Shown here: positions 61,051-64,000 of the stretch, piece after piece
Position numbering within the stretch: the first letter of the stretch is position 1
How the letters are laid out: each line of letters begins with the position of its first letter
DNA from: Candidatus Gastranaerophilales bacterium
GTDB lineage: Bacteria > Cyanobacteriota > Vampirovibrionia > Gastranaerophilales > Gastranaerophilaceae
DNA: 64,000 nucleotides
NCBI GenBank assembly: GCA_944324135.1
Contig: CALUVE010000007.1
Coordinates: 1 to 64,000, forward strand
Reading direction: 5' to 3'
Position numbers and translations under genes: made by a program
The notes under the pieces: generated by a model
Seen by the model: the letters and a program-made list of their open reading frames with translations, nothing else
Told to the model about the DNA's origin: nothing
Databases searched by the model: none

Positions 61051-62463
61051 ATGAACATAGCCATTGCACAAACCAAATATAAAACAGGAGATTTTGAATT
61101 TAATTTTAATTCTATTGCCGAAAAAGTATTAACAACTAATGCCGATTTGATAATTTTTCCGGAGGCTGACCTGTATGACCTTGGCGGCAAAGATTTGCTG
61201 CTGGATAAAAAAGTGCAGGAATGCCAGATAAATTTTTATGATAAATTAGCAGAAAAACATTTTGACAAAGCCATTCTTGTCGGTGATATTCTCATAAAAG
61301 ACGGCGAAGTTTTAGTATCAGAGGATGGCTTTTTTGAAATTAACGGAGAAAAAATCTACGTTTCTGACAGCTTTTCGGATGATGTTATTTGCGATTTGTA
61401 TATCCTGTCTAAAAACAGCTATTTTGCAATAAATAAATATAAAGAATTTGTAGAAAGTATCCGCACCAATAACAATTTTGTTTATATAAATGCCATCGGA
61501 ATCGCGGATGCAAATGTCTTTGCAGGCGGCAGCTTTGCTAAAAACCGTGAAAATGAGCTGGTTTTCCAGTCTCCTTTGTGCAAAGAGTTTGTAGATTCCA
61601 TAGATTTTTCAAATACAGTTGAATTTGTGGACGAACCTATGGAAGAGCAGGTAATTGATGTTACTACATTTGCGCTCAAAGAATACTGTGAAAACACAGG
61701 CATTAAAAAAGTTGTTCTCGGACTCTCAGGCGGAATAGACAGCGCGCTTACTGCAGTACTTGCAGTCAAAGCTCTCGGGGCTGACAATGTTCTCGGGATT
61801 ATGATGCCGAGTATGTACTCTTCTGACGGGAGTGTGCTGGATTCTGTAGAACTTGCGAATAATCTGGGAATCAGAACGGAAAAACATACAATAACTCCGC
61901 TTTTTGAAAATTTTATGGATAAAATTGCCCACGAAAAAAGAGGGGATTTAGCAGAAGAAAATCTTCAGGCAAGACTGAGAGGTTTGATATTAATGTTTTT
62001 CTCCAACCGGGGCGGGTATCTTCTGCTTTCAACCGGCAACAAGTCAGAAAGCGCCATGGGATTCGGTACATTATACGGAGATCTCGCCGGCGGCTATAAT
62101 ATGATTTGCGATTTGACCAAGACAAACGTTTATAAAGTTTCAAACTACATCAACCGCGACGGTGAAATTATCCCGCAGGCTATTATTGACAAAGCTCCGT
62201 CTGCAGAACTTCACCCGGGGCAGAAAGATCAAGACAGACTCCCTGAATATGCAGTTCTCGATGATATTATTGAATTGTATTTTGAACAAAATATTCCTGC
62301 TGAAGAAATTTACGAAAAATATCCGAAAAATATTGTTGATGAAGTCATCAAAAAAACATACAGAATGGCTTACAAACGCAAACAGTGCTGTCTGGGAACC
62401 CGCCTTACCGAACGTTCTTTCTTAGCCGGTATTGAGTTGCCTATAGTTCAAAAATTTTATTAA
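61051..62463 (+). CDS. nadE: NAD synthase (NadE) with degenerate glutaminase domain
   Basis: 470 aa from the ATG at 61051 (AGGAG 10 nt upstream). It makes NAD from deamido-NAD and ATP. The C-terminal synthase is intact: GLSGGIDSALTAVL (226-239, pyrophosphate loop), RGLILMFFSNRGGYLLLSTGNKSE and the KAPSAELHPGQKDQDRLPEY segment. The N-terminal nitrilase-type domain keeps Glu38 (IFPEAD) but lacks the RKxxLPNYGVFDE loop with its Lys and the ICEDLW strand with the Cys (KIYVSDSFSD here, 101-110). The domain is ~70 residues short. It therefore probably uses free ammonia. Last gene of the mur-fts operon. Confidence 0.9.
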   Translation: MNIAIAQTKYKTGDFEFNFNSIAEKVLTTNADLIIFPEADLYDLGGKDLLLDKKVQECQINFYDKLAEKHFDKAILVGDILIKDGEVLVSEDGFFEINGEKIYVSDSFSDDVICDLYILSKNSYFAINKYKEFVESIRTNNNFVYINAIGIADANVFAGGSFAKNRENELVFQSPLCKEFVDSIDFSNTVEFVDEPMEEQVIDVTTFALKEYCENTGIKKVVLGLSGGIDSALTAVLAVKALGADNVLGIMMPSMYSSDGSVLDSVELANNLGIRTEKHTITPLFENFMDKIAHEKRGDLAEENLQARLRGLILMFFSNRGGYLLLSTGNKSESAMGFGTLYGDLAGGYNMICDLTKTNVYKVSNYINRDGEIIPQAIIDKAPSAELHPGQKDQDRLPEYAVLDDIIELYFEQNIPAEEIYEKYPKNIVDEVIKKTYRMAYKRKQCCLGTRLTERSFLAGIELPIVQKFY

Positions 62464-62506
62464 TTTTTTAAATTTAGTTCTTTAAAAATTTTTATGACAA
62501 AACAAA

Positions 62507-62540
62507 ACGGTTTATTTTGTACAAAATAAACCGTCAAATT
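62507..62540 (+). terminator. Terminator of the murC-nadE operon
   Basis: ACGGTTTATTTTGT and ACAAAATAAACCGT form a perfect 28-bp palindrome (62507-62534), followed by CAAATTTTT. Confidence 0.8.
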
Positions 62541-62579
62541 TTTCCCTTTTTAATGTTACTAAGTTTTAGTTATATGATA

Positions 62580-63131
62580 TTAACTGTTAATATTCTTGTA
62601 TTTGTAGCTCAACATGCTGTATGTATCTGTATCGGAAGATGAAGATTCATCACCATAGAATGTTGACATATTTGTAGCCATCTGATGAGCATATTTGTCA
62701 ACCATCTCCTGTTTTGATGCATCAACCTGAAATGCTGAAATTTCTGCGTTTGTAACATACCCGTCATGGTTTGTATCTATAGCATCAAAGTTTTCCAGCA
62801 CCATTGTGAGCGTATCAGAGGACATACCGGACATCATCAGCTGTGTCAAATCCTGTCTTGAAAGCCCTTTGGATGACATCTGATTGGTAAGATTAGTCAT
62901 CTCGGTCGGACTTATAATCCCGTCCTTGTCTTTATCTATATTGTTGAAGTTAGTTTCAAGATATGATGCAAATGTTTGGTTTAAATATAAATTATTTTTG
63001 GAATCACCTCTTGCTTCGTTAATTCCCTCTAAGGTTACACCGTCCGGTGAAAGTTTTGACAGATACGAAAAAGTATTTGTCAATCCTGAATAAAACCCTG
63101 CAAAGAGCGATGAGCCGTTATAGTTAGCCAT
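62580..63131 (-). CDS. EF-hand calcium-binding protein
   Basis: 183 aa. Two EF-hand loops: DKDKDGIISPTE near residue 68 and DTNHDGYVTNAE near 118, each with the D-x-D-x-D-G pattern and a Glu at position 12. No signal peptide; the start is polar and aromatic. Ser/Asp-rich C-terminus. Such proteins may act as Ca2+ sensors or buffers. A GGAGG-like site (AGGAGGCTGAAACA) precedes the ATG. Partners unknown. Confidence 0.75.
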   Translation of the reverse strand: MANYNGSSLFAGFYSGLTNTFSYLSKLSPDGVTLEGINEARGDSKNNLYLNQTFASYLETNFNNIDKDKDGIISPTEMTNLTNQMSSKGLSRQDLTQLMMSGMSSDTLTMVLENFDAIDTNHDGYVTNAEISAFQVDASKQEMVDKYAHQMATNMSTFYGDESSSSDTDTYSMLSYKYKNINS

Positions 63132-63318
63132 TGTTTCAGCCTCCTGCTTTCTACTTGTTTTTATCTTAATGATTATTTATGAAAAGTCAAACATTCATAT
63201 AGATGATTTTTACTGAATGTAAAAATATGTAACGAATCCCCTCAAAAGTTTAAAGTTTTTCTGAAACTGTTCCGATTAAATAAATGTACATTAGTTTTTA
63301 ATAAGGAGTGTGTAAACG

Positions 63319-63528
63319 ATGGATGACAAAAAAATCATGGATATGGAAGATATGATGGTGGATTATGCTGAAATGACAAGCTTTGACTTTAATTCACTTG
63401 ACTACAGACAAATGCAGGAGCTGAATAAAATCACTGAAGGTGATTATGCAAACCAGCCTTACGCATTCAAATACGGTAAATTTGATCTGGTAGATTTATT
63501 CCATTCTTTTATTTCCCAAAAAGATTAA
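63319..63528 (+). CDS. Small acidic hypothetical protein
   Basis: 69 aa. Asp/Met-rich start, C-terminal amphipathic stretch (LVDLFHSFISQKD). AAGGAG precedes the ATG. No family recognised. Probably co-transcribed with the following 96-aa gene. Confidence 0.6.
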   Translation: MDDKKIMDMEDMMVDYAEMTSFDFNSLDYRQMQELNKITEGDYANQPYAFKYGKFDLVDLFHSFISQKD

Positions 63529-63560
63529 GCAGCTGACATACAAGATTTAGGATGTGTGAA

Positions 63561-63851
63561 ATGAACGAAGAAAAGTATTTATTTAACAAAAATTGTTTTC
63601 TTCCCGCGTGGGGAATAGACGACGTAGAGCCGAATTTCCCTGATGACGATGATGAAGAACAGCCGGCAGCAACTGCGCAGCAACCGGAAGAAGAGCAGAC
63701 TCCCGCTGTATTTATCCCGCATAGAAAAAGTCTCGCAACACTACTTGCAGAGCTGGAAGAAATTAAAAATTCCATAGAAGATATAAAAGCCAGACAATGG
63801 CACCTTGCAAAGCTTATGAAATTCCACAAAGAGGGATTTGCAAGAGGATAG
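63561..63851 (+). CDS. Small hypothetical protein
   Basis: 96 aa from the ATG at 63561 (AGGA 8 nt upstream); an ATG at 63552 is also in frame but overlaps the site. A Pro/Gln/Glu-rich middle (about 25-55) separates a short aromatic start from a helical end (SLATLLAELEEIKNSIEDIKAR). No family recognised. A strong terminator follows. Confidence 0.6.
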   Translation: MNEEKYLFNKNCFLPAWGIDDVEPNFPDDDDEEQPAATAQQPEEEQTPAVFIPHRKSLATLLAELEEIKNSIEDIKARQWHLAKLMKFHKEGFARG

Positions 63852-63877
63852 GCTGGCAGATTTGGCGGAGATTTGGT

Positions 63878-63916
63878 AAGCCGGTAAAAGTTTAAAAACT
63901 CTTACCGGCTTTTTGT
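63878..63916 (+). terminator. Terminator after the 96-aa gene
   Basis: AAGCCGGTAA (63878-63887) pairs with TTACCGGCTT (63902-63911), followed by TTT. The last 85 bp of the window show nothing recognisable. Confidence 0.85.
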
Positions 63917-64000
63917 GTCTTTATTAAATATTTAGAGTTATACCAGAAAGATATCATTTACACATTTTGATAAACTTTGCAGGATTACCACAAACAATGG

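Overview
The window reads as a chromosomal segment of a gut-type Candidatus Gastranaerophilales bacterium (non-photosynthetic Melainabacteria/Vampirovibrionia, sister to Cyanobacteria). This is inferred from gene content, not from a database match. The DNA is AT-rich and uses the standard bacterial code. The envelope is that of a diderm: BamA, a Skp/OmpH chaperone, a TolC-type channel, a LapA-type protein and an SLH-domain envelope protein. It also carries MurT, Rex and mini-RNase III, which are more familiar from Firmicutes and Cyanobacteria. Several lineage-type hypothetical proteins share an unusual N-terminal signature.

Layout. 1-9 kb, mostly minus strand: a partial hypothetical gene, an ADP-forming acetate-CoA ligase, a TatD-type radical SAM protein, large hypothetical proteins with membrane segments and a GH77 4-alpha-glucanotransferase. 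9-18 kb, minus strand: a DUF4177-like protein, udp, skp and bamA, then rsmI, a solute-binding lipoprotein and a large AMIN-like membrane protein. 18-22.5 kb, plus strand: era, proB, proA, tyrA. 22.5-30 kb: a WecA/TagO-type transferase that appears to start at AUU, glyA, an amino-acid-binding lipoprotein, the SLH protein and a C-terminal processing protease. 30-33.9 kb: two small hypothetical genes, prmC, two secreted proteins, mrnC and tRNA-Ala(UGC).

33.9-39.9 kb is an accessory stretch. The 3' end of tRNA-Ala is duplicated 700 bp downstream, which looks like a decayed attachment site. Between and beyond lie a REP-associated transposase (RAYT) truncated by a palindrome, several REP/BIME-like palindromes, a UvrA2-type ABC ATPase, a CheR-like methyltransferase convergent with a CheD-like deamidase, a nitroreductase remnant and one of two copies of a 143-145 bp MITE-like element.

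39.9-64 kb is mostly housekeeping: mnmE; lpdA-lipA, alr, rex, pdxJ and murT; YtxH/DUF948 envelope proteins; rluD, lspA; leuS; a TolC-family protein; and the wall and division operon murC-murB-ddl-ftsQ-nadE. Small hypothetical proteins and an EF-hand protein close the window.

Main points for a second look: (1) five unrelated proteins begin with M-x-[VI]-x-x-[IV]-x-N; (2) the CheR-like and CheD-like pair, both with an I-S-F motif near the N-terminus; (3) eight genes whose ATG lies exactly 6 nt after a -10 box with no ribosome-binding site, pointing to leaderless mRNAs; (4) an apparent AUU start codon; (5) a RAYT/REP system with a MITE and a tRNA-end duplication; (6) an NAD synthase whose glutaminase domain has lost its catalytic Cys and Lys. 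No CRISPR array, rRNA gene or prophage was seen.
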